13,870 nucleotides of DNA from Chloroflexota bacterium (GCA_021785115.1 JAJYGO010000363.1:1-13870), one strand, 5' to 3'; positions 6,734 through 13,333 are shown, counted from the stretch's first letter. Translations and numbers: made by a program. Notes: generated by a model from the sequence alone, not told the origin.

Positions 6734-7591
6734 ATGGCGAGCGCGCGCTACACGATCGGGATCTCGGTGTCGTCACCGCCGGAGCAGGAGCTGATCGCCC
6801 TCGGCCTCAGCGAACACCACATCCGTCACGTGTTCATCGAGCTCGTCCGGCACATCCTCGCCTCGGGGTGGGACGTCGCCTACGGCGGCGATCTTCGGCC
6901 CGCAGGCTACACGGAGGCACTGTTCGACCTGGTGCGTACCTACAACCGCCGGGACGTCGCAGGCCCCGAGCGCGTGCGCTCCTACCTGCACTGGCCGGTC
7001 TGGGCGGGGCTCACGCCGAAGGATCGCGCGGACCTGGCGAACGTGGCGACGCTCGTGGAGGTCAGCGCCCCGCCCGGCGTCGACGTGTCGGACGGCCGGG
7101 TGCGCGACGACCCCCTGACCATCACCCGCTGCGTGGAAGCGATGCGGTCGCGCATGACCGCCGAGATCGGCGCGCGCGTGGTCCTCGGCGGTCGAACGTG
7201 GGGCCAGGGGGGCATCACCCCGGGCGTGGTCGACGAGGCCAACCTTGCGATCGCAGGGCGCCTGCCGGTGTTCGTCGCCGGCGGCTTCGGTGGCGCCGCA
7301 AGACTTGTTGCAGAGGCGTTGCGGGGCGAGTTGCCCCAGGAGCTCACTTCCGACTTCCAGCGAGAGCACACCCCGGACTACGATGGGCTCGGTCCCGCGG
7401 GCAACGCGAGCGCGGTTCTCGCCTCGGTCGTCGAGCGGCTGCAACGGGCGGGCCTAGCCGGCCTGCAGAACGGGCTTGAAGACGACGAGAATGCGCGGCT
7501 CATGGAAACCGACGACGCCGACGAAGTCGTGGCGCTGGTGCTGCGGGGCGTCAGGCGCCTGACTGGCGCGGCGGCGAGCCCGCCTGAGTAG
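6734..7591 (+). CDS. Stand-alone SLOG/LOG-like nucleotide-binding protein
   Basis: The product is about 285 aa from ATG 6734 (MASARYTIGISVSSPPEQEL), eight bases after the double-TIR stop, with GAGG as ribosome site. The Rossmann-like SLOG core shows IGISVS at the first strand, WDVAYGGDLRPAGYTEALF (46-64), an inserted segment of about 80 residues, VVLGGRTWGQGGITPG (149-164) with V165-V-D-E168-A, and PVFVAGGFGGAARLVAEAL (178-196). The glycine-rich loops resemble the LOG-type PGGxGTxxE phosphate-binding region, and E168 may match its Glu. SLOG domains bind or process nucleotide-derived ligands. In Thoeris, ThsA uses one to sense the cyclic ADP-ribose signal made by a TIR protein. Here it lacks the SIR2 partner domain, so it may be a separate sensor or a signal-processing enzyme. 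The last 90 residues contain no recognised domain. Confidence 0.82.
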   Translation: MASARYTIGISVSSPPEQELIALGLSEHHIRHVFIELVRHILASGWDVAYGGDLRPAGYTEALFDLVRTYNRRDVAGPERVRSYLHWPVWAGLTPKDRADLANVATLVEVSAPPGVDVSDGRVRDDPLTITRCVEAMRSRMTAEIGARVVLGGRTWGQGGITPGVVDEANLAIAGRLPVFVAGGFGGAARLVAEALRGELPQELTSDFQREHTPDYDGLGPAGNASAVLASVVERLQRAGLAGLQNGLEDDENARLMETDDADEVVALVLRGVRRLTGAAASPPE

Positions 7592-7607
7592 TAGAGGGGA
7601 TCGGCCG

Positions 7608-8144
7608 GTGGCGACTCGGCACAAAGTCTTCATCAGCTTCTACCACAAGGACGACGAGCACTACCGCGCCAAGTTCGAGCGCGACTTCGGGCACCTGTTC
7701 ATCGCCAAGAGCGTGCCCGCGGGCGGCATCGCCAGCGAGAACTCTGATGACTACATCAAGCGGCTCATCCGCGAGGGCTATCTCGAGGACGCCAGCGTAG
7801 TCGTCGTGCTCGTCGGGCCGAAGACGAAGTGCAGGAAGCACGTCGACTGGGAGATTTCGGCGGGCCTCAACAGGAAGGTCGGCGGCTACTCGGGGCTCCT
7901 CGGCATCCTGCTCCCCACGTTCCCCCTCGACGCAGAGGGCAAGTACCAGCACGACGACATCCCGCGGCGACTCGACGCCAACGTCACCTCCGGGTTCGCC
8001 AAGCTATACCGCTGGAGCTACCTCACGAAGGACGAAGGACGCGTGGTCGCAGCAATCCAAGAAACGTTCGATCGGCGTGCGTCACACTCGGACAAGATCG
8101 TGAATGCGACCATCCCGCAGCGCGAGCGCGACTCCTGCGACTGA
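7608..8144 (+). CDS. ThsB-like TIR protein (MTH538/DUF1863 type)
   Basis: The product is about 178 aa from GTG 7608, with GAGGGG (7594-7599) as ribosome site and 16 bases after the SLOG stop. The whole protein matches the ThsB-type TIR fold: KVFISFYHKDDEHYRAKFER (6-25), an unusual loop with SENSDDYIKRLIREGYLEDA, a strand VVVVLVGPKT (64-73), then CRKHVDWEISAGL with E82 at the position of the ThsB catalytic Glu, GLLGILLPTFP, and a final FAKLYRWSYL strand. Its length is close to known ThsB proteins (about 190 aa). ThsB proteins use NAD to make a cyclic ADP-ribose isomer on phage infection. The function here is inferred from the family and from the adjacent SLOG gene. It ends the operon. Confidence 0.88.
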   Translation: MATRHKVFISFYHKDDEHYRAKFERDFGHLFIAKSVPAGGIASENSDDYIKRLIREGYLEDASVVVVLVGPKTKCRKHVDWEISAGLNRKVGGYSGLLGILLPTFPLDAEGKYQHDDIPRRLDANVTSGFAKLYRWSYLTKDEGRVVAAIQETFDRRASHSDKIVNATIPQRERDSCD

Positions 8145-8271
8145 CGGCGGCAGACCTGCGGATTCCGGTCGCGCGCACGCGTCCTTCCCACCAGGCGGGA
8201 TCCCGGCGAAGCAGGGAGCTTGGTCATGTCGTCGGTGTCAGAAGAGAAGCCCAGCCCGCTGGCGTGACGCT

Positions 8272-8303
8272 CCGCCGTGCTTCGCTTCGCGTGAGCGTGG
8301 CGG
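8272..8303. terminator. Hairpin between convergent genes, candidate bidirectional terminator
   Basis: CCGCC (8272-8276) and GGCGG (8299-8303) close a stem that continues as two G-U wobble pairs, GCT/AGC, and an inner CGC-TTC-GCG. It lies 127 bases after the ThsB-like stop and 10 bases beyond the stop of the convergent minus-strand gene. There is no long T tract, so intrinsic termination is plausible but not certain. Confidence 0.38.
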
Positions 8304-8313
8304 TAGGGCCGTG

Positions 8314-8682
8314 TCAGGGAGTGGCACCTGTGGTGGCGAGCGCCGCCACTACCCGGTCCATGAAACCGGCGTCGGTGCTCCTCGGCGGGTCGGTCGTGCG
8401 CACGAAGAGCGCCACGTTCGCCACGCGCAGCCAGCGGCACTGAAAGCCGCCCTGCCCGCCACTCGTCGCCACGGGCGCCGCGGCCAGCTCCGCCACAGCC
8501 CCATCACCGATCGGCAGGGCACGACCGAGCGCCTCCACCGACGGGGCGATCTCGACCAGCGACACGCTGGGCACGTCGGCAGGGATGACGGCCACCGCGT
8601 AGTCCCGCGCGGCCAACAGCACGCCGCCGTCGGAGAACGGGACGTCATGCTCGAACGCCCGCAGCGCGAGGTCTGGCACCAC
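8314..8682 (-). pseudogene. Hypothetical protein, probably a truncated 3' gene end
   Basis: The frame encodes about 122 aa, with a GTG at 8682 as the only near-boundary start. The composition is protein-like: GGVLLAARDYAVAVIPADVP, SLVEIAPSVEALGRAL, and a terminal WLRVANVALFVRTTDPPRST followed by FMDRVVAAL. I recognise no family; the ending resembles soluble or secreted hypothetical proteins of high-GC bacteria. The N-terminus coincides with the edge of a plus-strand phage-type fragment, and no ribosome site precedes the GTG, so it is probably the surviving C-terminal part of a larger gene. It is in the same frame phase as the lipoprotein gene on the far side of the fragment (9058 to 8683 is 375 bases, 125 codons), so the two could once have been one gene. 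That is speculation. Confidence 0.4.
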
Positions 8683-8683
8683 G

Positions 8684-9088
8684 GTGCGCAGCCCGGAGGT
8701 CGCGCGCGAGGTCGAGCGGGCAGCGGAAGCCGCCCGGGCCTATGCTGTCGCGGCCAGGCTGGGGGACGAGGCGGTCGGCACCGCGTCTGCGATCAAGCTC
8801 GACGCCGAGCGGAAGGCGGGCGAGCTGCTGGCGCGGATGCGGGACACGGGCGAGCGCGATCCTGGCGGGCGCGGACCAGTTGAGTCTCGGCCCGCGACCC
8901 AACTGGTCGACCTCGGCGTGACGAAGTCGCAGTCATCCTGCTGGCAGGCCCTCGCCCGGATGCCGGAGCAGGAGTACGCCGAGGTCCGGGAGCGGGTGAA
9001 GACCCGGGCTCGCGGTGCCGAGTCGGTTCCGATCACGCAGTTCGTGACGCAGGCGAGCGGCGAGAAGGCGATCGGCGCGACGGCATAG
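8684..9088 (+). pseudogene. Fragment of a phage/ICE-type protein with an LGVTKSQSS(R)W-like motif
   Basis: The frame from GTG 8684 gives about 134 aa. It matches the middle of a family common in phages and integrative elements beside MT-A70-type methyltransferase or ParB-like genes. The visible parts are a helical segment (VERAAEAARAYAVAARL), the hallmark KLDAERKAGELLARMRDTGE, and VDLGVTKSQSSCWQALARMP with a following EYAEVRERV. Family members begin earlier, with an extra helix before the visible part, so the N-terminus is missing. After about 9050 the sequence becomes antisense of the lipoprotein C-terminus, so the native C-terminus is probably also lost and the TAG at 9086-9088 is fortuitous. 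Its function is unknown. It is foreign DNA lodged between two minus-strand gene pieces. Confidence 0.6.
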
Positions 9089-9687
9089 CCGAAGCCCTCG
9101 CCGACGGTTGCCACGATCACGCACGCGTCGGTACACGGGACCGTGGGAGTCGCGAGCAACGGCCGCGTCGGTGCCCGCAGGGTGACCGTGAATGCCGTCT
9201 GCCCCCGCCGCGCGTCGTCTGTGACGAGGAACAGCTGGGCGGCCAGCTGGGCACCGCAGCCGAGGCTGCTCGCGTCCTGCGCCGACGCACACTCCGAGAC
9301 CCACACCTTGCCGCCCACGCCGAACCCAGTGACGCGCACCTCGACGGTCTGGCCGTCGTGCAGCCCGCGATCCGGTGTCACGATGACCCTCTGGCGATCC
9401 ACGGACAGGGCCGGGGGGACCGCCGACGGGATGGGTGATCCGGCTGACGGGCTGGTGAGGGTGGCGAGGGGAGTCGGAGGCGCCGACGGCGCGGACGACG
9501 GCTGCAGAGACGCAGGGGGCTCGCTCGTGGGCGGACCCACTGCGGGCGGGCTCGTGGTGGCGGGACCGCCGCACGCCACGAGAAGCGTGGCCCCCAGCAT
9601 GAAGAATCCGGCGAGGCCCGCGTATCCGGCGAGCAGCCCGCGGCCTCCGGCCCGTTCCGGCTCGTGTGACGGTGGACGGCTGGACAT
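8740..9687 (-). CDS. Lipoprotein with neocarzinostatin-like domain, 3' end altered
   Basis: From ATG 9687 (MSSRPPSHEPERAGGRGLLA) there is a membrane-targeting segment and a lipobox, L36-V-A-C39, then a Pro/Ser/Thr linker (about 43-95). The folded domain follows: VTPDRGLHDGQTVEVRVTGF, WVSECASAQDASSLGCG, TAFTVTLRAP, VPCTDACVIVATVGEGFGYA and APIAFSP. This order, with two Cys pairs, matches the neocarzinostatin family of immunoglobulin-like chromoprotein domains. The domain is complete at about 9058. The remaining 100 or so codons to the TGA at 8740 are antisense of the phage-type fragment and not native. Translation probably starts without a Shine-Dalgarno. The protein should be anchored on the outer face of the membrane; its ligand is unknown. 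The start and lipoprotein nature are clear, the end is not. Confidence 0.7.
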   Translation of the reverse strand: MSSRPPSHEPERAGGRGLLAGYAGLAGFFMLGATLLVACGGPATTSPPAVGPPTSEPPASLQPSSAPSAPPTPLATLTSPSAGSPIPSAVPPALSVDRQRVIVTPDRGLHDGQTVEVRVTGFGVGGKVWVSECASAQDASSLGCGAQLAAQLFLVTDDARRGQTAFTVTLRAPTRPLLATPTVPCTDACVIVATVGEGFGYAVAPIAFSPLACVTNCVIGTDSAPRARVFTRSRTSAYSCSGIRARACQQDDCDFVTPRSTSWVAGRDSTGPRPPGSRSPVSRIRASSSPAFRSASSLIADAVPTASSPSLAATA

Positions 9688-10001
9688 GGCGTGCGCAGCA
9701 TAGGGCGGCGTCCATCGGCGTTCACCACCCGCGCGTCGTGGGGGACGCGGATGCCGCACTGGGCAGCAGGTGGCTCCGGGCTCAACCCCCGGAACGGTGC
9801 TACGGCGGTACGAGCCCTGTTGGTCCCGCCCGCCGTCGTGGGGAACGCTCGACACTGGCGCTTGTCCTGCACCCGGCACTGGCGAACGGGGCAGGCGAGC
9901 GCGGATCGCCCAGTGGCCCTTGTGTGTCGATGGCGGGTTCCACCTTCTGCGGCCACGCCGTCGACGATGCCGGGTCGGGAGGCTGAGAGCTGCAGGTGAC
10001 A

Positions 10002-10056
10002 GGCACCGTACAGGCACCGGCTCCGGAATCGGTGCCGCCGGGTGCCCCCTGGTGCC
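10002..10056. repeat. Helically phased array of five GGCACC/GGTGCC hexamers
   Basis: GGCACC occurs at 10002 and 10013 and its complement GGTGCC at 10031, 10041 and 10051. Spacings are 11, 18, 10 and 10 bases. The inner pair forms a perfect 7-bp inverted repeat, GGCACCG (10013-10019) and CGGTGCC (10030-10036). Such spacing places several sites on one face of the helix. It is suggestive of integrase arm-type sites or a cooperative regulator array beside the tRNA-like sequence. Confidence 0.55.
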
Positions 10057-10088
10057 GTCTCCTGCCGTTCAGTTGATCGGGGAGTTGG

Positions 10089-10160
10089 GGTGGCGCGGGG
10101 GACTTGAACTCCCGACCATCGGATCCACAGGCCGTGCTCTGCCGATTGAGCGGAGGCCAG
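10089..10160 (-). pseudogene. Degenerate tRNA-His-like sequence (anticodon GTG)
   Basis: Read on the minus strand, the D arm is intact (GCTC/GAGC, 10136-10151). The anticodon loop CTGTGGA (10124-10130) places GTG at 10126-10128. The T arm is GGGAG-TTCAAGT-CCCCC (10097-10113), and the acceptor 3' strand is GCGCCAC. Defects are clear: the anticodon stem has only its three middle pairs, the T stem has an A-C mismatch, the acceptor stem pairs at about 4-5 of 7, and the spacer base 26 is missing. It is best read as a decayed or recombined tRNA-His copy, for example an old integration target. A functional but divergent tRNA is less likely. Confidence 0.5.
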
Positions 10161-10267
10161 GGCGGCCCGAGCGACAGCATGTTGGGGTCGGATGAGACAG
10201 CCGGATCGATCGGGGCGTGGCCTGTTGTCCTGGGTTCGACGGGCGCCACGACCACTCCCGGGTCTGC

Positions 10268-10858
10268 TCACCACCACACCCCAGGCGGATTGAGGATCCG
10301 CACGATCTTGCGGGCGATGACGAGCGGCGCCTCTGCCCTGCGGCCCTGCGCCCGGATCCACGCCCGATACGCTTCCAGCTCGACCAGCGCCACCGCCTCG
10401 GGGTCGTGATCGGTCTCGCGGCACCACGCGAGGAACTGTCCGGCATGACACCGAAGGACGGCTCGTCGCTTCGGTGAGGACGCCTCGTCCAGGAGCGTCT
10501 GGACGATACGGTCGAGGCGGCTGTTGGGGACAAGTCCGTCCACGAACTGCGTTCGGGCCCCTTCCGGGATTGGACGAGGGTGCGCGCGGGCCGCGAGCAG
10601 ATCCGCGGCCGCCGCCAATCGGTTGACGATCCAGCCCGCGAACTTGCGCTGCTGGCTGGTCGCGAAGCGATCGCGCCGGGCGAGGTCGGCGAGGTACGCC
10701 TCGCGCAGGGCCGCGGCGTCGACCACGGTGAACACCGCCCCGCGGTCCTCGCACCAGGCGAGGAACTCCGGGCCATACCGCTCCAGTTGCTGGCGTGTGC
10801 TGAGCGACCCGGCGCCAGCCGCGGCGGTTGCCAGTACTCGCTCGTGGATCTGCTGCAT
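10268..10858 (-). CDS. Catalytic-domain-less protein with two integrase core-binding-like repeats
   Basis: The product is about 196 aa from ATG 10858 (MQQIHERVLATAAAGAGSLS), preceded by GAGG seven bases upstream. Two copies of a helical unit are visible, about 110 residues apart. The first is RYGPEFLAWCEDRG (28-40) with LREAYLADL and FAGWIVNRL. The second is RCHAGQFLAWCRETD (136-150) with LEAYRAWIRA and IARKIVRIL. Each looks like the N-terminal SAM-like DNA-binding domain of tyrosine recombinases. No R-K-H-R-H-Y catalytic domain follows; the protein ends PPGVWW. It lies divergent from one recombinase and in a module with another. I infer an accessory DNA-binding protein such as an excisionase-like or synapse factor. 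The frame upstream of 10858 to 11200 has no family character and is excluded. Confidence 0.7.
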   Translation of the reverse strand: MQQIHERVLATAAAGAGSLSTRQQLERYGPEFLAWCEDRGAVFTVVDAAALREAYLADLARRDRFATSQQRKFAGWIVNRLAAAADLLAARAHPRPIPEGARTQFVDGLVPNSRLDRIVQTLLDEASSPKRRAVLRCHAGQFLAWCRETDHDPEAVALVELEAYRAWIRAQGRRAEAPLVIARKIVRILNPPGVWW

Positions 10859-11284
10859 CTCTGTGCCTCGCGATAGCGGATCGGACGACGGCGGGAGCCT
10901 ATGCAGGCCGGTCCGCTCGTCAACTGGCTCCGGCGGTGTGACGGTTTCTGGTCTGGCCCGAGACGCGGCAGCGGTCTGTGCTTCGCGCTGCGCGGTGGAG
11001 AGCCGGATCGGCAGCCATGCCAGCCCTGCTCGAGGGACCTCCAGTGCGGGCGCGACAACCCGCGCGCCACGACGCTCCCGTCGGCCTGGCGGCAGCCGCG
11101 CCGCGCGTGGCGCCTCCGCTGGCTGCCGGTCCTGGGCGGCGCGCCTGCGCGACGCCTCGACGCCGCCCCGCCGGGGGACTCGATGGGATCCCCTTGACAA
11201 CGCGCGGGGTCATCCCAACACTCCGTCGCCCTCAGTTCGGTGGGCCGCCGTCGCACGGCGCAGCGCACGCTCAAGGAGCGACTC
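10859..11284. other. 426-bp divergent intergenic region of the recombinase module
   Basis: This separates the minus-strand core-binding protein from the plus-strand recombinase. Apart from a candidate promoter near 11194-11222 and the ribosome site AAGGAG at 11273-11278, I see no gene, RNA or clear repeat. The open frames here are Arg/Ala/Pro-rich and have no family character. Confidence 0.5.
11194..11222 (+). promoter_or_regulatory. Candidate promoter for the plus-strand recombinase
   Basis: A perfect TTGACA (11194-11199) is followed after 17 bases by AACACT (11217-11222), a weak -10 match. It lies about 63 bases upstream of the recombinase GTG. A perfect -35 hexamer is rare at this GC content, which is the main support. 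Confidence 0.4.
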
Positions 11285-12379
11285 GTGACCTCGTTCGACC
11301 TGCAGACCCTGCCAATGGCTCGCCCCCTGGTCCTGACCCTCGAGAGTCCGATCAGCGATGCGCTGATCGACGAGTTCGCCGCAGCGAAACGGGGCCGACA
11401 GCGGCCCATTCCCGTCTCGGCGACGCGGCTGCCCGACAACGCGCATGCGGGACACCTCGCGCCGGCTCAGCCGACCGCGACCGCGCCCCAGTTGAGCGAG
11501 CAGGGCCGCGACTACCGCCAGAAGCTCCTGACCTTTCGTTCCGAGCTGGCCCGGCACACCGACGAGCCGTTCCGCCCGGTGGACCTCACCGGGGAGCGCG
11601 TCAACTGGGTGCTGGAGCGCCGCCTCGATCCCCACACCGGTGCGCCGATCCGGGCGACATCGCGGAACGCGTACCGCCGCGTGCTCCGGTCCTTCCTCGC
11701 CTGGCTCCACGAGACCGGGCGGCTGACCATCTCGGTTCGTCTGGGCGGGCGGGACTTCCCGGAGCTGGAGCACCCGCCGACCGTGTTCACGCATGCCCAG
11801 GTCCGCGAGATCTTCACGTACCTCGCCACGCACGACTCGGTGATGAACCGTCGCCTGACCGCCCTCATCGCCGTGTCCCTGGACGGCGGCGCGCGTCGGG
11901 GCGATGCCCTGAGCCTGCGGCTGGGTGGCATCCACGCCGCGGCGCGAACCGTCACCCTGATCGGCAAGTTCGGCAAGGAGCGGGAGGTGCCCCTGGCCCC
12001 TGCGGCCTGGCAGGCGTTGCGGCGCTATCGCGCGGTGCGGCCGGCCAGCGAGACCGACCGCGTGTTCCTGCGCGCCGACGGCGGCCCGGCCAGCGGCCGG
12101 GAGGTCAGCGCGCAGTTCCGTCGGCTTCTCGTGCGGCTCGGCATGGTCGCGCCCGGAGCGCGCGGCAGCGACGGCCTCAGCTTCCAGGCCCTGCGCCGCA
12201 CGTTCGCGACGAGCTACACCCGCAGCGGGCGCAGCGACGACCAGCTCGCCTTGATGATGGGCTGGAGTGCGGACTACGCGCATCAGGTGCGGCGGCGCTA
12301 CACGGCCGTCACGGTCGAGGACCTCGCCGCCGTGCACGAGGCGTCCTCCCCGCTGGAGCAGTGCCTTCAAGCGGCCTGA
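11285..12379 (+). CDS. Tyrosine recombinase/integrase with His-to-Gln change
   Basis: The product is about 364 aa from GTG 11285 (VTSFDLQTLPMARPLVLTLE), six bases after AAGGAG; an earlier GTG at 11240 has no such site. Residues about 70-145 are the core-binding domain (YRQKLLTFRSELARHTDEPF, NAYRRVLRSFLAWLHETGRL). The catalytic domain follows with R204 (DGGARRGDAL), K228 (GKFGKEREVPL), then F-Q301-A-L-R304-R where most family members have HxLR, W327 in MMGW, and the nucleophile Y339 in RRRYTAV. The Gln in place of the first His is a notable change that may still allow activity. It cleaves and rejoins DNA at an element attachment site. It converges with another recombinase, the two ending in a 71-bp overlap. 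Confidence 0.88.
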   Translation: MTSFDLQTLPMARPLVLTLESPISDALIDEFAAAKRGRQRPIPVSATRLPDNAHAGHLAPAQPTATAPQLSEQGRDYRQKLLTFRSELARHTDEPFRPVDLTGERVNWVLERRLDPHTGAPIRATSRNAYRRVLRSFLAWLHETGRLTISVRLGGRDFPELEHPPTVFTHAQVREIFTYLATHDSVMNRRLTALIAVSLDGGARRGDALSLRLGGIHAAARTVTLIGKFGKEREVPLAPAAWQALRRYRAVRPASETDRVFLRADGGPASGREVSAQFRRLLVRLGMVAPGARGSDGLSFQALRRTFATSYTRSGRSDDQLALMMGWSADYAHQVRRRYTAVTVEDLAAVHEASSPLEQCLQAA

Positions 12380-13283
12380 GCGGCGGGGTCGGCGCTGCGG
12401 CGAGGGCCCGTGCGAGCGGCGAATGCGCGGCAAGCTCGCGCCGCAGGTCGGCCTCCGTGGGGCCGGCGTAGCGGCCAACGAGCTCGAGCGTGGCGTGGCC
12501 GAGCAGGTCTCGCAGCACGAAGAGCTGGGCCCCGTCCATGGCGAGATCGTGGGCGAACTGGTGCCGGAACGTGTGGGGCGAACAGCGCACGCCCTCGATC
12601 CCGGCAAGCCGGCCGGCGCGCGCGACGGCGTGGTGCAGCCCGCGCGCGCTCCAGCCTCGACGGCCCGGGCTGACCAGCAGGCAAGGCTCGCCAGAGCGGG
12701 CGAGCAGCGGGCGGATCTCGGCCAGATACACGCCGGTCGCGCGGGCCAGCAGCGGCGAGAGGGGCACCCAGCGGTCCCGGCCGCCCTTGGCGTGGCGGAC
12801 GAGAAGCGCGCCATCGCGCAGGTCGGCGAGCTCGAGCGCCACCGCCTCGCCGGCCCGCAGCCCCGTCTCGGCCAGGACGGTGATCGCGTAGGCGGTGGCC
12901 GGCGTCGCCACCGCCAGGAGGGTGCGCAGCTGCTGGGGCGTGAACAGGCCGGGCCGGGCGCGGGGCACCCGCGGCGCCTGGAGCCGGCGGAGCGGATCGG
13001 CGGGCAGCCCGTACTCGTCGGTGCACCAGGCGCTCCAGGCCCGGAGGGTGCGGATGTAGGTGCGCCGCGAGGCCGGCCGCAGGCCGGCGCGGGCGTCCAG
13101 CCAGGCGCGCACGCCGTCGAGCGACAGGGCGTCGAGCCCCGCCTGCCCGCTGGGGTCGAGGGTGCGCGCGAGGCGGGCGCTCAGCGCGTCGTAGTCCGCG
13201 ATCGTGCGCGGGGAGAGGTTGCGGCGGCGTGCGTCGGCGAGCCAGGCGGCGCGGGCCGCGGTCATGGATGGCAGCGCGGACAT
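12309..13283 (-). CDS. Tyrosine recombinase (XerC/D-like), complete catalytic set
   Basis: The product is about 324 aa from ATG 13283 (MSALPSMTAARAAWLADARR), with AGAAGGAG eight bases upstream. The core-binding domain is at about 5-100 (RNLSPRTIADYDALSARLAR, RTYIRTLRAWSAWC). The catalytic domain has R143 (ETGLRAGEAV), K166 (HAKGGRDRWVPL), H237-T-F-R240-H, H263 (LLGHATLE) and Y272 (GRYAG), so every active-site residue is present. The last 45 or so residues (after LARALAAAPT) are Pro/Arg-rich and lie in the region antisense to the end of the convergent recombinase, so the natural C-terminus may have been shorter. Together with the other recombinase and the core-binding-only protein it forms a three-protein recombination module. 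Confidence 0.9.
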   Translation of the reverse strand: MSALPSMTAARAAWLADARRRNLSPRTIADYDALSARLARTLDPSGQAGLDALSLDGVRAWLDARAGLRPASRRTYIRTLRAWSAWCTDEYGLPADPLRRLQAPRVPRARPGLFTPQQLRTLLAVATPATAYAITVLAETGLRAGEAVALELADLRDGALLVRHAKGGRDRWVPLSPLLARATGVYLAEIRPLLARSGEPCLLVSPGRRGWSARGLHHAVARAGRLAGIEGVRCSPHTFRHQFAHDLAMDGAQLFVLRDLLGHATLELVGRYAGPTEADLRRELAAHSPLARALAAAPTPPLRPLEGTAPAGRTPRARRRGPRP

Positions 13284-13333
13284 CTCCGATGCTCCTTCTC
13301 GCGCCCCCGGGTTCACGCCGGCGAACGGCGTGC

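Larger units (their letters stand above)
9688..10267. other. 580-bp non-coding stretch with binding-site array and decayed tRNA
   Basis: No reading frame here looks real. From 9688 to about 9990 I see nothing recognisable. From 10002 to 10056 there is a phased array of GGCACC/GGTGCC hexamers, and from 10089 to 10160 a tRNA-like sequence on the minus strand. The stretch ends at the stop of the minus-strand core-binding protein. Taken together it looks like the edge of an integrated element. Confidence 0.5.

Noticed and set aside
5610..8144. Calling the operon a canonical Thoeris system
   Set aside because: No SIR2, macro or transmembrane ThsA is present in the window, and SLOG is stand-alone, so only a Thoeris-like label is justified.
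8104..8883. Plus-strand frame spanning the hairpin and the convergent hypothetical gene
   Set aside because: It crosses three different regions and carries no family signal. The minus-strand frame has more protein-like content.
10978..12471. Long plus-strand Arg/Pro/Ala-rich frame over the recombinase gene
   Set aside because: It is a shadow frame of the recombinase in GC-rich DNA, with no family motifs and a skewed amino-acid composition.
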